19,884 nucleotides of DNA from an uncultured Angelakisella sp. (GTDB lineage Bacteria > Bacillota > Clostridia > Oscillospirales > Ruminococcaceae). Shown in pieces: positions 6,651 through 13,451 of the stretch. The notes under the pieces are model-generated. The model was given only the letters and a program-made list of their open reading frames with translations. It did no database searches and was not told the DNA's origin. A program made the translations under genes and the position numbers. Numbering within the stretch: the first letter of the stretch is position 1; every line of letters begins with the position of its first letter. The stretch is from NCBI GenBank assembly GCA_910585525.1, contig CAJUFR010000038.1, positions 1 through 19,884 on the forward strand. Direction: 5' to 3'.

Positions 6651-8480
6651 ATGACCGCATTCGAGCGCCGCCTGCTGGTGCGGCGGGACGAGTTGGAATG
6701 GCTCTACATGGAACTTTACGATGACCGGGAGGGGCTGGAGGCCCTGGAGGAGATGATGGCCGGGCTTTACGCCCAGCGCGGCCTGGGTCTGCGGCGGCTG
6801 GACAACCGCCGGGAGCAGGACCCCCACTGGTTCCGCCGGGGGGATATGCTGGGGATGACCATGTACACCGACCTCTTCGCCGGCAGCCTTGCGGGGCTGG
6901 AGAAGAAGCTGGACTACCTTGCCCAGCAGGGCATCACCTACCTGCACCTGATGCCCCTTTTAAAGATGCCCCACCCGGACAACGACGGGGGGTACGCCGT
7001 GGAGGATTTCGGCCAGGTGGACCCCTCTCTGGGGACCAACCAGGACCTGGTGCGGCTCACCGCCGCCATGCGCCGCCGGGGGATGAGCCTCTGCCTGGAC
7101 TTTGTCATCAACCACACGGCGGACACCCACCGCTGGGCCATGCGGGCCAAGGCGGGGGAACAGAAGTACATCGACCGGTATATCTGCTTCGACACCCCGG
7201 ATATCCCCCGGGAGATGGAAAAGACCATCCCCGATGTCTTCCCGGAGACCGCCCCCGGCAGCTTCATCTGGCAGCCGGAGATGAAGAAGTATGTCTGCTC
7301 CTCCTTCCACCCCTACCAGTGGGACCTGAACTACAAAAACCCGGTGGTGTTCCACGAGATGGCCGCCGCCCTGCTCCGCCTTGCCAACCTGGGGGTGGAG
7401 GTGCTTCGCATCGACGCCGTGCCCTACCTTTGGAAGGAACTGGGCACCACCTGCCGCAACCTCCCCCAGGTCCACACCATCATGCGGATGCTGCGGCTCA
7501 TCACCGAGACGGTCTGCCCCGGCGTCATCCTCAAGGGGGAGGTGGTGATGGCCCCCAAGGAACTGGCCCCCTACTTCGGCACCGCCGAAAAGCCGGAGTG
7601 CCACATCCTCTACAACTCCTCCACCATGGCCACCCAGTGGAGCGCCCTGGCCAGCGGCGACATCCGGCAGCTGAAGCGCCAGCTGGACGACCTGCACAGC
7701 CTGCCGGACCACTGCTGCTTCGTCAACTACCTGCGCTGCCACGACGACATCGGCTGGGGCCTGAACGAAGCCTACGGCAAGGAACTGGGCCAGGACCCGG
7801 TGGAACACAAAAAGTACCTCTACACCTTCTTTGAGGGCAGCTTCCCCGGCTCCTACGCCCGGGGGGAGCGGTACAACTACGACCCCAAGACCCAGGACGC
7901 CCGCAGCTGCGGCACCACCGCCAGCCTCTGCGGCATCGAGAAGGGCTTGTACGAGGGGGACGAGGCCCAGGTGGCCATGGGCATCCGGCGGGACCTGATG
8001 ATGCACGCCGCCGTCATGGCCATGGCCGGCTTCCCCATGCTCTCCAGCGGGGACGAGATCGGGCAACTCAACGGCTACGGCTACCACGATGACCCGGACC
8101 GCCGGGAGGACAGCCGCAACCTGCACCGCACCCCCTTTTCCTGGGACAACGCCGCCCTGCGGGACCGGCCCGGGACGGTGCAGCAGCGGCTTTGGGACGG
8201 CCTGGAGCAGCTGGAGCGGCTGCGGGCGGCCCAGCCTGCCTTCGGCCCCGGTGCCCGGGTCACCACCTGGGACACCCACGATCCCCATATCCTGGCCCTG
8301 GTGCGCCGGGGGGCGGGGGCGCCGCTGGTCTGCCTCTTCAACTTCACCGGGGAGCCCCGGACCGCCTGGCTGGACGCCATGGAGGGGACCTTCACCGACC
8401 TGATCACCGGGGAAAAGGGGCCCTGCTCCCGGCGCGAGTTGGCCCCCTACCAGTATTGCTTCCTGCTGGGGGAGGAATGA
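6651..8480 (+). CDS. GH13 subfamily 4 enzyme, amylosucrase-like
   Basis: Amylosucrase-type enzymes split sucrose and either transfer the glucose to an alpha-1,4-glucan (amylosucrase) or to water (sucrose hydrolase), releasing fructose. The 609-residue protein shows the family regions in order: DFVINHT near residue 148, the nucleophile Asp255 in LRIDAVPYLWKELGT, the acid/base Glu297 in LKGEVVMAPKE, and the third acid Asp365 in RCHDDIGWG. The spacing of nucleophile to acid/base, 42 residues, equals that of Neisseria amylosucrase (Asp286, Glu328). The N-terminal helical domain and C-terminal beta domain are present; there is no signal peptide, so it acts in the cytoplasm. GGGAGG lies upstream. 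Coupling to fructokinase and alpha-galactosidase supports sucrose as substrate. Sequence alone does not decide between glucan synthesis, hydrolysis or another GH13_4 activity. It ends 3 bp before the convergent ylmC gene. Confidence 0.88.
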   Translation: MTAFERRLLVRRDELEWLYMELYDDREGLEALEEMMAGLYAQRGLGLRRLDNRREQDPHWFRRGDMLGMTMYTDLFAGSLAGLEKKLDYLAQQGITYLHLMPLLKMPHPDNDGGYAVEDFGQVDPSLGTNQDLVRLTAAMRRRGMSLCLDFVINHTADTHRWAMRAKAGEQKYIDRYICFDTPDIPREMEKTIPDVFPETAPGSFIWQPEMKKYVCSSFHPYQWDLNYKNPVVFHEMAAALLRLANLGVEVLRIDAVPYLWKELGTTCRNLPQVHTIMRMLRLITETVCPGVILKGEVVMAPKELAPYFGTAEKPECHILYNSSTMATQWSALASGDIRQLKRQLDDLHSLPDHCCFVNYLRCHDDIGWGLNEAYGKELGQDPVEHKKYLYTFFEGSFPGSYARGERYNYDPKTQDARSCGTTASLCGIEKGLYEGDEAQVAMGIRRDLMMHAAVMAMAGFPMLSSGDEIGQLNGYGYHDDPDRREDSRNLHRTPFSWDNAALRDRPGTVQQRLWDGLEQLERLRAAQPAFGPGARVTTWDTHDPHILALVRRGAGAPLVCLFNFTGEPRTAWLDAMEGTFTDLITGEKGPCSRRELAPYQYCFLLGEE

Positions 8481-8483
8481 CCC

Positions 8484-8777
8484 TCACCCAAACAGCCGGT
8501 CCAGGATGGAATCCCGGTGGCGCTGGGGCGGGCAGGGGGGCGGGCAGTATTTTACCAGGACGGTGTCCTCCCCGATGCACTGGATCTCGCTCCAGCAGAT
8601 GACGGTGTCCTCATCCCGGCCCAGCAGGCCAAAAAGGCGGCTGCGGCCGTAGATGACGATGGCGGTGACCCGGGCGGAGCAGGTATCCAACTCCACGTCG
8701 GAAACACAGCCCATACAGCTGCCGTTGTTGATGTTTACCACTTCCTTGTCCCGCAGGTCACTGAGCCTGCACAGCAT
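8484..8777 (-). CDS. ylmC: YlmC/YmxH-family sporulation-associated PRC-barrel protein
   Basis: This 97-residue protein is a single PRC-barrel-like domain of the YlmC/YmxH family, found throughout spore-forming Firmicutes and often near sporulation sigma genes. Visible family features are LRDKEVVNINNGSCMGCVSDVELD at residues 8-31 (given here only as landmark start LRDKEV and end DVELD), an IVIYGRSRLFGLLGRDED stretch and WSEIQCIGEDTVLV. The tail with a CPPPCPP run is not conserved in my recollection. Biochemical role is unknown. The ATG is preceded by AAGGAGG at a good distance on the minus strand. It is convergent with the amylosucrase-like gene (3 bp apart) and divergent from the C26 hydrolase. 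In Bacillus subtilis ylmC lies just downstream of sigG; here sigG is about 1 kb away with another gene between, a partly kept neighbourhood. Confidence 0.88.
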   Translation of the reverse strand: MLCRLSDLRDKEVVNINNGSCMGCVSDVELDTCSARVTAIVIYGRSRLFGLLGRDEDTVICWSEIQCIGEDTVLVKYCPPPCPPQRHRDSILDRLFG

Positions 8778-8812
8778 ATGGCATCGCCTCCTTCTCCTTT
8801 TATCTTATGCGG

Positions 8813-8829
8813 CGAGGGCTCGGCCCTCG
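8813..8829. repeat. Small inverted repeat in the ylmC / C26 control region
   Basis: CGAGGGC (8813-8819) pairs perfectly with GCCCTCG (8823-8829) around a 3-base loop. It lies in the divergent region, about 40 bp upstream of the ylmC start and upstream of the hydrolase promoter. It could be an operator or simply a GC-rich hairpin. Confidence 0.35.
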
Positions 8830-8855
8830 ACTGGTCATAAAATTCCGGCGGGCGC

Positions 8856-8885
8856 TTGGCGCCGTCGCCCGTTTCGTGTTATACT
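8856..8885 (+). promoter_or_regulatory. Candidate sigma-A promoter for the C26 hydrolase gene
   Basis: TTGGCG (8856-8861) and TATACT (8880-8885) are separated by 18 bases, and TGT directly before TATACT gives an extended -10. The pair lies 37 bp upstream of the ATG in an otherwise AT-richer patch. Confidence 0.6.
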
Positions 8886-8922
8886 ATATCATATAAAAAA
8901 CAGAAATGAGGGGACGATGCGT

Positions 8923-9630
8923 ATGAGACCCATCATCGGCATGACCGCCTGCCAGGAGGACCAGAAGATATACAAGACCAACAACACCTATGTCCGGGCG
9001 GTGCTGCGGGCGGGGGGCGTCCCGGTGCTGCTGCCTGTGGGCGGCCGGCCCGAGGACTGCGGGCGGCTGGCCGCCCTGGTGGATGGCCTGCTGATCCCCG
9101 GCGGGCTGGATGTGGCCACCCAATTCTTCGGGGAGGAACCGGTGAAGGAGGTCACCTGCATCGACCGGGTGCAGGACACCTTTGAACTGGAACTGATCCG
9201 CCAGGCCGCCGCCCTGGGCAAGCCGATGCTGGCCATCTGCCGGGGGCTCCAGGTGGTGAACGTGGCCTTTGGCGGGACGCTGTACCAGGATATCCCCACC
9301 CAGTGCCCCCAGGCCATGGGCCACCGCCAGGAGACCGCCAGCCGGTCGGAGGAGTACCACACGGTGGACGTCCTTCCCGGCACCGCTCTGGCGGCGGCGC
9401 TGGGGGAGGGGCCGCTGCTCACCAACTCCTACCACCACCAGGCGGTGAAGGACCTGGCCCCCGGCTTTATCGTCTCCGCCCGGGCAAAGGACGGCATCAT
9501 CGAGGCCATTGAGGACCGGAACGGCTCCATCCTGGGGGTCCAGTGGCACCCGGAGTGCATGGAGGAGCGGCACCCCCGGTTCCGGCAGCTTTTTACCGCC
9601 TTCGTGGCCCGGGCCGCCGGGGAAGGCTGA
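8923..9630 (+). CDS. Gamma-glutamyl-gamma-aminobutyrate hydrolase family protein (peptidase C26)
   Basis: The protein belongs to the class I glutamine-amidotransferase-like C26 family, which cleaves gamma-glutamyl bonds, for example in gamma-glutamyl-GABA during putrescine breakdown (PuuD). The catalytic Cys106 is in AICRGLQVVN, and the His/Glu of the triad are His209 and Glu211 in VQWHPE; LLIPGGLDV and RVQDTFELELI are also family-typical. At 235 residues it has normal length and no signal peptide. I chose ATG 8923 because GAGGGG lies 8 bases upstream; the in-frame ATG at 8917 is too close to that site. It has its own promoter and a strong terminator, so it is a single-gene unit. No putrescine genes are nearby, so the true substrate is unknown. 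Confidence 0.9.
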   Translation: MRPIIGMTACQEDQKIYKTNNTYVRAVLRAGGVPVLLPVGGRPEDCGRLAALVDGLLIPGGLDVATQFFGEEPVKEVTCIDRVQDTFELELIRQAAALGKPMLAICRGLQVVNVAFGGTLYQDIPTQCPQAMGHRQETASRSEEYHTVDVLPGTALAAALGEGPLLTNSYHHQAVKDLAPGFIVSARAKDGIIEAIEDRNGSILGVQWHPECMEERHPRFRQLFTAFVARAAGEG

Positions 9631-9650
9631 CACTTCCCTGTCCCGGTCTC

Positions 9651-9690
9651 CCCGCCCTCCCCGCCTTTGGGGAAGGGCGGGAAATTTTTT
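9651..9690 (+). terminator. Rho-independent terminator after the C26 hydrolase
   Basis: CCCGCCCT (9651-9658) plus CCCC (9659-9662) pair with GGGG (9669-9672) and AGGGCGGG (9674-9681) with one bulged A, followed by a TTTTTT run at 9685-9690. The GC-rich stem and T tract are classic, 20 bp after the hydrolase stop. Confidence 0.9.
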
Positions 9691-9710
9691 CTCCCTGCCT
9701 ATATTTTCCG

Positions 9711-9739
9711 GCTTATCCCGGCCGGAGACCGGCCATACT
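9711..9739 (+). promoter_or_regulatory. Possible sigma-F/sigma-G type promoter of sigG
   Basis: GCTTA (9711-9715) fits the forespore -35 consensus GYWTA, and GGCCATACT (9731-9739) resembles the sigma-F -10 consensus GGNRANANT except at one position. The spacer is 15 bases, close to the usual value, and the ATG lies 31 bp downstream. In Bacillus, sigG is transcribed by sigma-F, so the site makes biological sense. An inverted repeat GGCCGG/CCGGCC (9720-9734) falls within and next to the spacer. This is by consensus only. Confidence 0.45.
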
Positions 9740-9770
9740 CTCTGTGCGCGGTAAAACACAGGAGAGGATG

Positions 9771-10547
9771 ATGGCGGTGTACCAGAACAGGGTAGAGATC
9801 TGCGGCGTCAACACGGCGAAGCTGCCGGTGCTGGGGGAGCAGGAGAAGATGGAGTTGATACGGAAGGCCCAGGCGGGGGACAAGGAGGCCCGGCAGAAAC
9901 TCATCAGCGGCAACCTGCGGCTGGTGCTCAGTGTCATCCAGCGGTTCACCGGCCGCGGGGAGAATATGGACGACCTGTTCCAGGTGGGGGTCATCGGCCT
10001 CATCAAGTCCATCGACAACTTCAAGCCGGAATACGGCCTGCGCCTGAGCACCTACAGCTGCCCCATGATCATCGGGGAGGTGCGGCGGTACCTCCGGGAC
10101 CACGGGATGGTCCGGGTATCCCGCAGCATGCGGGACACCGCCTACAAGGCGATGCAGACCAAGGAGCAGCTGACCGGCCGGAACCTGCGGGAGCCCACCG
10201 TGGCGGAGATCGCCGCCGAGATGGGCTGCCCCAAGGAGGACGTGGTCCTCGCCCTGGAGGCCATCGTGGAGCCGGCCTCCCTTCAGGAGCCGGTCTACTC
10301 CGACGGCAAGGACACCATCTACATCATGGACCAGGTGAAGGACAGCCGCACCGACAGCGACTGGCTGGAGGAGATCTCCATCCGCCAGGCCATCGAGAGC
10401 CTGGGGGAGCGGGAAAAGCGCATCCTCTCCCTGCGGTTCATGTCCGGCAAGACCCAGATCGAGGTGAGCCGGGAGGTGGGCATCAGCCAGGCCCAGGTCT
10501 CCCGCATCGAAAAAGGGGCCATGGAGCGGATACGGAAGCAGTTATGA
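9771..10547 (+). CDS. sigG: RNA polymerase sporulation sigma factor SigG
   Basis: SigG directs late forespore gene expression during spore formation. The 258-residue protein begins with the hallmark NRVEICGVNTAKLPVLGEQE, closely like the Bacillus start with NKVEICGVDTSKLPVL. Region 2 follows with NLRLVLSVIQRFTGRGE, DDLFQVGVIGLIKSIDNF and PMIIGEVRRYLRD; region 3 with EPTVAEIAAEMG; region 4 with SGKTQIEVSREVGISQAQVS near the C-terminus. Length matches the family (about 260). I prefer ATG 9771 to the adjacent ATG 9768 because it lies 6 bases after AGGAG. Unlike Bacillus, sigE and spoIIGA are not directly upstream; a C26 hydrolase gene occupies that side. A forespore-type promoter candidate precedes it. 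This gene is strong evidence that the organism, or its recent ancestors, forms endospores. Confidence 0.97.
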   Translation: MAVYQNRVEICGVNTAKLPVLGEQEKMELIRKAQAGDKEARQKLISGNLRLVLSVIQRFTGRGENMDDLFQVGVIGLIKSIDNFKPEYGLRLSTYSCPMIIGEVRRYLRDHGMVRVSRSMRDTAYKAMQTKEQLTGRNLREPTVAEIAAEMGCPKEDVVLALEAIVEPASLQEPVYSDGKDTIYIMDQVKDSRTDSDWLEEISIRQAIESLGEREKRILSLRFMSGKTQIEVSREVGISQAQVSRIEKGAMERIRKQL

Positions 10548-10567
10548 GCCGGGGGCCACATCCACTC

Positions 10568-10596
10568 TGTACAACCTCCCCGGTCTGTGGTAAAAT
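10568..10596 (+). promoter_or_regulatory. Candidate promoter for the small-protein gene
   Basis: TGTACA (10568-10573, four of six matches to TTGACA) and TAAAAT (10591-10596) are 17 bases apart, with TGG before the -10 hexamer as an extended -10. It lies 46 bp before the ATG of the 48-residue ORF and after sigG, so the small gene may be expressed in growing cells independently of sigG. Confidence 0.45.
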
Positions 10597-10642
10597 AAAA
10601 GCAGAAGAAGCTAGCCAGTCGGCCCTGACGGGAGGAAAGGTC

Positions 10643-10789
10643 ATGGTGGATGTAATGACAGATAAGCAGTTCAAAATAATCCTGCAGATGGTGGATATGA
10701 TCCTGGACGGCTGCAAAGACCTGGAGGAAGCCAAGGAAAAGGTGCAGGCCCTGATCAAGGAACAGGGCAGCAAGAAGGACGATGACTGA
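10643..10789 (+). CDS. Conserved-looking small hypothetical protein (48 residues)
   Basis: I do not recognise a function. The 48-residue product begins MVDVMTDKQFKIILQMVDMI and is followed by a charged helix, EEAKEKVQALIKEQG, ending in a KKDDD tail. It looks like a short helical, soluble, acidic-basic protein without membrane segment or cysteine-rich motif apart from one Cys. The start is well supported by GGAGG 7 bases before the ATG, and it has a candidate promoter and a strong terminator of its own, which argues for a real gene. The frame is open further upstream to an ATG overlapping the sigG stop, but that start has no ribosome binding site of comparable quality. I have a weak memory of similar short TDKQF proteins in Clostridia, without assigned role. 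Confidence 0.7.
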   Translation: MVDVMTDKQFKIILQMVDMILDGCKDLEEAKEKVQALIKEQGSKKDDD

Positions 10790-10795
10790 TCATCC

Positions 10796-10824
10796 CCCCG
10801 CCACCCCTGTGGCGGGGCCTTTTC
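10796..10824 (+). terminator. Rho-independent terminator after the small gene
   Basis: CCCCGCCAC (10796-10804) and GTGGCGGGG (10809-10817) form a perfect 9-bp stem with a CCCT loop, followed by CCTTTTC. It lies 6 bp after the stop codon of the small gene and closes the sigG region. Confidence 0.88.
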
Positions 10825-10869
10825 GTCCCCGCCGTTCGTAAACAGTTCCTAAACAAATAGCAAAACACC

Positions 10870-10898
10870 TTGCCGCCAACCTCCTTTTTTGGTACAAT
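10870..10898 (+). promoter_or_regulatory. Sigma-A promoter of the CNNM-proBA-cysK unit
   Basis: TTGCCG (10870-10875) and TACAAT (10893-10898) are separated by 17 bases, in an AT-rich patch right after a terminator. The first start codon lies about 67 bp downstream. This is the best housekeeping promoter match upstream of the six-gene run. Confidence 0.72.
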
Positions 10899-10965
10899 AC
10901 AGGGTAATGGGTTTTTCTATGGACCCAATACCCGACATCGTATCGAAATAGGAGTTGGTATTTTT

Positions 10966-12225
10966 TTGGACAGTAGCTTTGGCGTTTATGCCGCTATGGC
11001 CGCGCTGGTGGCCTTTTCGGCTTTCTTTTCGGCCAGCGAGACCTCCTTTACCTCGGTGAACATGATCCGCATCCGCAACATGGCGGAGGAGGGGGACCAG
11101 AAGGCCGTCACGGCGGTGAAGCTGGTGGAAAACTACGACCGGATGCTCTCCACCATCCTCATCGGCAACAACCTGGTGAACATCGCCCTGTCCTCCCTCA
11201 CCACCGTCATCGCCACCAAGCTGTTTGGCGACGCCGGGGTGGCGCTGGCCACCGGCGTCACTACCCTGGTCATCCTCACCTTCGGGGAGATACTGCCCAA
11301 AAGCTGGGCCAAGGAGAACAGCGAACGGCTGGTCCTCCTTTTTGCCGAGCCGCTGCGGCTCTGTTCCCTGCTCCTTTGGCCGCTGAGCACCTTCTTCATC
11401 TGGCTCAAGGGCGCCTTCCGCCGGGGCGGGGAGGAGGAAAAGGCCCCCAGCTTCACCGAAAAAGAACTGATGTACATGGCCAGCGTCGGACAGGAGGAAG
11501 GGGTGCTGGAGGAGCAGGAGAAGGACCTGGTGCAATCCGCCCTGGAGTTTGACGAGACCACCGTCCAGGAGGTCCTGACCCCCCGTGTCAACCTGGTGGC
11601 GCTGGATATCGAGGAGGAGCAGCCGGAGATCCTGCGGGTGGTCAACGGCAAGAAGTTTTCCCGCATCCCCGTCTACGAGGGGACCATCGATAACATCGTG
11701 GGGGTGGTCCAGTCCCGGGAGATCCTGAAAAAGGTGATCCAGGGGCGGCCGGTGCGGTTGAAAAACCTGATGACCAAGGCCACCTTCGTCCACCGCACCA
11801 TGAAGATCAGCCGCCTGCTGGCCCAGTTCCAGCGGCAAAAGACCCATATCGCCGTGGTCATCGACGACTACGGCGGCACCCTGGGCATCGTCACCATGGA
11901 GGACCTGCTGGAGGAACTGGTGGGGGAGATATGGGACGAGGACGAGGAGATCATCACCGAGTTGGCCCCCCTGGGGGAGGACAGCTGGGAGGTGAGCGGC
12001 GACATGAACATCGAGGAGTTTTTCGACGCCATCAACTACGCCCCCAGGGGGTTTGAGAGCGACTTCAACACCATGAACGGCTGGGCGCTGGAGATGCTGG
12101 AGCACATCCCCCAGGCGGGGGAGCAGTTCAGCTACGGCCGCCTCACCGTGACGGTGAAGGAGATGGACGACCAGCGGGTAACCAAGCTGCTGGCGGAGTT
12201 GGCGCCGCTGCCGGAGGAGGGATGA
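10966..12225 (+). CDS. Hemolysin-family / CNNM transporter-like membrane protein (DUF21-CBS-CorC_HlyC)
   Basis: The protein has the three-part CNNM/CorC architecture, linked in other bacteria to Mg2+ or other divalent cation export. A DUF21 membrane domain with about four hydrophobic segments spans residues 1-150 (FFSASETSFTSVN and ILTFGEILPKSWAKE are diagnostic). A CBS pair follows (about 185-320, VLTPRVNLVALD and HIAVVIDDYGGTLGIVTMEDLLEEL), then a C-terminal CorC_HlyC domain (about 330-415, WEVSGDMNIEEFFDAI). I chose TTG 10966, preceded by ATAGGAG 11 bases away, because the family start (a short stretch before the first membrane helix) falls there; the more upstream TTG at 10870 lies in the promoter. 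It gives 419 residues, normal for the family. proB follows after 7 bp. The hemolysin name is historical; lysis is not implied. Confidence 0.92.
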   Translation: MDSSFGVYAAMAALVAFSAFFSASETSFTSVNMIRIRNMAEEGDQKAVTAVKLVENYDRMLSTILIGNNLVNIALSSLTTVIATKLFGDAGVALATGVTTLVILTFGEILPKSWAKENSERLVLLFAEPLRLCSLLLWPLSTFFIWLKGAFRRGGEEEKAPSFTEKELMYMASVGQEEGVLEEQEKDLVQSALEFDETTVQEVLTPRVNLVALDIEEEQPEILRVVNGKKFSRIPVYEGTIDNIVGVVQSREILKKVIQGRPVRLKNLMTKATFVHRTMKISRLLAQFQRQKTHIAVVIDDYGGTLGIVTMEDLLEELVGEIWDEDEEIITELAPLGEDSWEVSGDMNIEEFFDAINYAPRGFESDFNTMNGWALEMLEHIPQAGEQFSYGRLTVTVKEMDDQRVTKLLAELAPLPEEG

Positions 12226-12232
12226 CCAGGCC

Positions 12233-13027
12233 ATGAGCAACGCAAGGGAAGCAAAACGCATCGTCGTCAAGGTGGGGACCTCCACCCTGACCCACGCCAG
12301 CGGCCACATCAACATCCGGCTGATGGAAAAGCTGGTGAAGGTGCTGGCGGATATCAAAAACACCGACCGGGAGTTGGTGCTGGTCTCCTCCGGGGCCATC
12401 GGGGTGGGGATGGGCAAGCTGGGGCTGCGGGAGCGCCCCGCCACCATCCCCGGCAAGCAGGCCGCCGCTGCCGTGGGCCAGTGCGAACTGATGTACCTTT
12501 ATGACAAGTATTTTTCCGAGTACAACCACACGGTGGGCCAGGTGCTGCTGACCCGGTACAGCCTGGACGACCCGGAGAGCCGCCGGAACGTCCGCAACAC
12601 CTTTGAAGCCCTCTTCGGCATGGGGGCCATCCCGGTGGTGAATGAGAACGACACGGTGGCCACCGACGAGATCAGGGTGGGGGACAACGACACCCTCTCC
12701 GCCATCGTCACCCAGATCATCCAGGCCGACGCCCTTATCATCCTCAGCGATATCGACGGCCTGTACACCGCCGACCCCGCCAAGGACGCCGCCGCGCGGC
12801 TGGTGCCGGAGGTGCGGGAGATCACCGACGCCCTGATGGACACCGCCAGCGGGGCGGGCTCCAGCCGGGGCACCGGGGGGATGCTCACCAAACTCACCGC
12901 CGGGCGCATCGCCCTGGCCGCTGGCGCGGATATGTACATCGTGAACGGCAGAAACCCCGACGTGCTCTACGACCTCACCGAGGGGAAGCCCGCCGGCACC
13001 CACTTCATCGCCCGGGAGGGCTGCTGA
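12233..13027 (+). CDS. proB: Glutamate 5-kinase (short form without PUA domain)
   Basis: ProB phosphorylates glutamate to gamma-glutamyl phosphate, the first step of proline synthesis and usually the feedback-inhibited one. The 264-residue product is a single amino-acid kinase domain: VVKVGTSTLTH near residue 10, LVLVSSGAIGVGMGKLG near 48, VNENDTVATDEIRVGDND near 140 and GTGGMLTKLTAGRIA near 215. The C-terminal PUA domain found in Escherichia coli ProB is absent, as in many Clostridia. GGAGGAGG lies 12 bases before the ATG, overlapping the end of the CNNM gene. proA, the next enzyme, is one gene further on, with a GNAT gene inserted between them. No proC is in the window. Confidence 0.96.
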   Translation: MSNAREAKRIVVKVGTSTLTHASGHINIRLMEKLVKVLADIKNTDRELVLVSSGAIGVGMGKLGLRERPATIPGKQAAAAVGQCELMYLYDKYFSEYNHTVGQVLLTRYSLDDPESRRNVRNTFEALFGMGAIPVVNENDTVATDEIRVGDNDTLSAIVTQIIQADALIILSDIDGLYTADPAKDAAARLVPEVREITDALMDTASGAGSSRGTGGMLTKLTAGRIALAAGADMYIVNGRNPDVLYDLTEGKPAGTHFIAREGC

Positions 13028-13028
13028 C

Positions 13029-13451
13029 ATGGAGTTCCGGCCGGCAGCTGCCGCCGACATCCAACGGCTGAAAAAGCTGGATACCCACATCACCGGGCAG
13101 GAGTTGGAAAACTCGGTCCGGCTGGGCCGGGTGTATCTTGCCGAGGAGGGTGGCCAACTGGCCGGATGGCTGCGGTATGGGCTCTTTTGGGACAGCATCC
13201 CCTTCCTCAACCTGCTTTTCCTGTTGGAGGGCAGCCGGGGCAAGGGATACGGAAGGAAACTGATGGAATATTGGGAGGAGCGGATGGGCCGTCTCGGCTG
13301 CCCGCTGGTGATGACCTCCACCGCGTCGGATGAATATGCCCAACACTTTTACCGCAGGCTGGGCTATTCGGTGGTGGGGGGCTTCCAGCCGGAGGACGCT
13401 CCCTTTGAGTTGATCCTCGCCAAAAAGCTGGGGTCCCAGGAAAGGATGTGA
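13029..13451 (+). CDS. GNAT-family N-acetyltransferase between proB and proA
   Basis: This 140-residue protein is a GCN5-related acetyltransferase. The acetyl-CoA loop is GSRGKGYGRKLMEYWEE at about residues 71-87, after a beta strand LNLLFLLEG. The late motif DEYAQHFYRRLGYSVVGGF is typical of the fold. The start is 1 bp after the proB stop (TGACATG) and the stop overlaps the proA start by 4 bp (GTGA), so the gene is translationally coupled into the proBA operon. Substrate is unknown; GNAT enzymes acetylate amines of small molecules, peptides or proteins. A link to proline or glutamate metabolism is possible only because of its position. Pro-operon insertion of a GNAT gene may be lineage specific. 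Confidence 0.87.
   Translation: MEFRPAAAADIQRLKKLDTHITGQELENSVRLGRVYLAEEGGQLAGWLRYGLFWDSIPFLNLLFLLEGSRGKGYGRKLMEYWEERMGRLGCPLVMTSTASDEYAQHFYRRLGYSVVGGFQPEDAPFELILAKKLGSQERM

Noticed and set aside
8778..8812. Sigma-E-like box CATAAGAT on the minus strand before ylmC
   Set aside because: It matches only part of the CATACAMT consensus and no ATA-type -35 box lies at the right distance, so it is too weak to list.
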